Source: Ramlibacter sp. (lineage in GTDB: Bacteria > Pseudomonadota > Gammaproteobacteria > Burkholderiales > Burkholderiaceae_C). Taken from it: a DNA stretch of 6,315 nt. Position 1 is the stretch's first letter; each line of letters opens with the position of its first letter. Shown piece by piece: positions 5,435 through 6,315 of the stretch. The notes under the pieces were generated by a model. It was not told the origin of the DNA. It searched no databases and saw only the letters and a program-made list of their open reading frames with translations. The stretch lies in assembly GCA_021156245.1 (NCBI GenBank), contig JAJNBO010000162.1:1-6315 (forward strand), written 5' to 3'. Made by a program: the position numbers and the translations under genes.

Positions 5435-6315
5435 CACTCCCCGGCCCTCTTGCCGCGCGTGAAGACGAAGATGCCGGCGATGACGAGCACGGTGCCCGCA
5501 GCCAGCCAGCTGGTGAACGGCTCGTCCAGCAGCCACACGCCCAGGAAGATCGTGGACAAGGGTCCGATCATGCCGGCGAGCGCGGTCGCCGCGGCGCCGA
5601 CGCGCTCGATGGCCATCATCACCAGCAGCACGGGCACGGCGGTCCCGAGCACGGCGTTGACCAGCGACAGCCAGATCACCTCAGGAGCCACCGACAGCGC
5701 AGCGGACATCGGGCGCAGCGCCACGAACTGCACCATGCACAACAGGCAGGCCACGCTGGTGGCCAGGCCGACCAGCCGCAGCGAGCCGAGCCGCCGCACC
5801 ACCTGCGCGCTGTACACCATGTACAGCGCATAGCTGATGGTGCTGAGGAACACCAGCAGCGCGCCGAGCGGCACGTTGCTGCCTTCCGGCCGCAACTCCT
5901 GGCCGAACACCAGCAGCACGCCGGCGTAGCTCACGGCCATGCCGACGAGTTGCGCGCGCGTCCAGGGCCGCCGGTACAGCAGCCAGCCGAGCAGCAGGAC
6001 CATCGTCGGGTTGAGATACACGATCAGCCGCTCCAGCGAGGCGGAGATGTACTGCAGTCCCACGAAGTCGAGGAAGCTCGCGAGGTAGTAGCCGCTGAAC
6101 CCGAGGCCGATGACGGCGAGCCAGTCGCGCCCGGACAGCGGCGGCTGCCCGCGGCCGGCCCACCATGCCATCACGGCGAAGATCGGCAGCGCGAACAGCA
6201 TGCGGAACATGATCAGCGTCACCGCGTCCACGCCGTAGCGATAGGAGAGCTTGACGAGGATGGCCTTGCCGCTGAACGCGATGGCGCCGAGCAGCGCCAG
6301 CAGCAGGCCGGTGGC
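5434..6315 (-). CDS. EamA/DMT-superfamily inner-membrane transporter, N-terminus cut by window
   Basis: The frame is open from the TGA at 5434-5436 to the right edge, giving 293 residues. A GTG at 6231 could be mistaken for the start, but the 28 codons beyond it read FSGKAILVKLSYRYG, the typical first-helix end of EamA proteins, so the true start lies outside, probably only 10-20 codons away. Ten hydrophobic segments can be counted, in two repeats of about five. Family marks include FRMLFALP after helix 1, the SASLERLIVYLNPTMVLLLGWLL segment in split form (SASLERLIVYLNP, then TMVLLLGW) and the LDEPFTSW loop before the last helix. EamA members export amino acids and other metabolites, but substrate cannot be predicted. 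A basic tail (TRGKRAGE) ends the protein. It is followed by the FAH/reductase unit on the same strand after 91 bases, with promoter-like sequence between, so it is probably a separate unit. Confidence 0.9.
   Translation of the reverse strand, partial: ATGLLLALLGAIAFSGKAILVKLSYRYGVDAVTLIMFRMLFALPIFAVMAWWAGRGQPPLSGRDWLAVIGLGFSGYYLASFLDFVGLQYISASLERLIVYLNPTMVLLLGWLLYRRPWTRAQLVGMAVSYAGVLLVFGQELRPEGSNVPLGALLVFLSTISYALYMVYSAQVVRRLGSLRLVGLATSVACLLCMVQFVALRPMSAALSVAPEVIWLSLVNAVLGTAVPVLLVMMAIERVGAAATALAGMIGPLSTIFLGVWLLDEPFTSWLAAGTVLVIAGIFVFTRGKRAGE

Noticed and set aside
6229..6231. GTG at 6231 as the start of the transporter
   Set aside because: The frame continues upstream to the window edge with residues typical of the first EamA helix, so the gene is cut and does not start here.

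Overview
The window is a G+C-rich stretch (roughly 70% in the coding parts) of what looks like a Burkholderiales chromosome, probably Comamonadaceae (Ramlibacter/Variovorax-like). That placement is inferred from base composition, protein style and gene content; no taxonomic marker is present. It is densely packed with seven genes. Two are cut by the window edges: the C-terminus of a REP-associated tyrosine transposase (RAYT) on the left, and an almost complete EamA-type transporter on the right.

Layout. 1-153 (+): tail of the RAYT. 211-1939 (-): a two-gene unit, an atypical short-chain dehydrogenase/reductase (SDR) followed 7 bases later by a PfkB-family kinase, best read as 2-keto-3-deoxygluconate kinase. 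1973-3447 (+): a two-gene unit with ATGA stop/start overlap, encoding a secreted SH3-like protein and a secreted M48 zinc metalloprotease, which looks like an envelope quality-control pair. The SDR and SH3 genes diverge with only 33 bases between start codons, and a plausible sigma70 promoter for the SH3 gene overlaps the SDR start codon. 3456-3532: a pair of inverted REP-type palindromes in the gap between convergent genes, the kind of repeat RAYT proteins are linked to. 3538-5342 (-): a two-gene unit, again with ATGA overlap, in which a fumarylacetoacetate hydrolase (FAH) family enzyme precedes a ketopantoate-reductase-family dehydrogenase. Its leader has a strong Shine-Dalgarno sequence, an AT-rich promoter region and three TTGATG half-sites in alternating orientation. 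5434-6315 (-): the EamA transporter.

How the genes work together. The two enzyme pairs look like small catabolic or redox modules whose substrates cannot be read from sequence. The kinase would feed the lower Entner-Doudoroff pathway. The FAH/reductase pair probably handles a 2-oxo or 1,3-dicarbonyl acid.

I found no clear new defence, mobile or RNA system. The best leads are the RAYT plus REP doublet, the SDR that lacks its catalytic tyrosine and lysine, the FAH enzyme lacking the lid His/Glu pair together with an enlarged reductase, and the operator-like half-site cluster.
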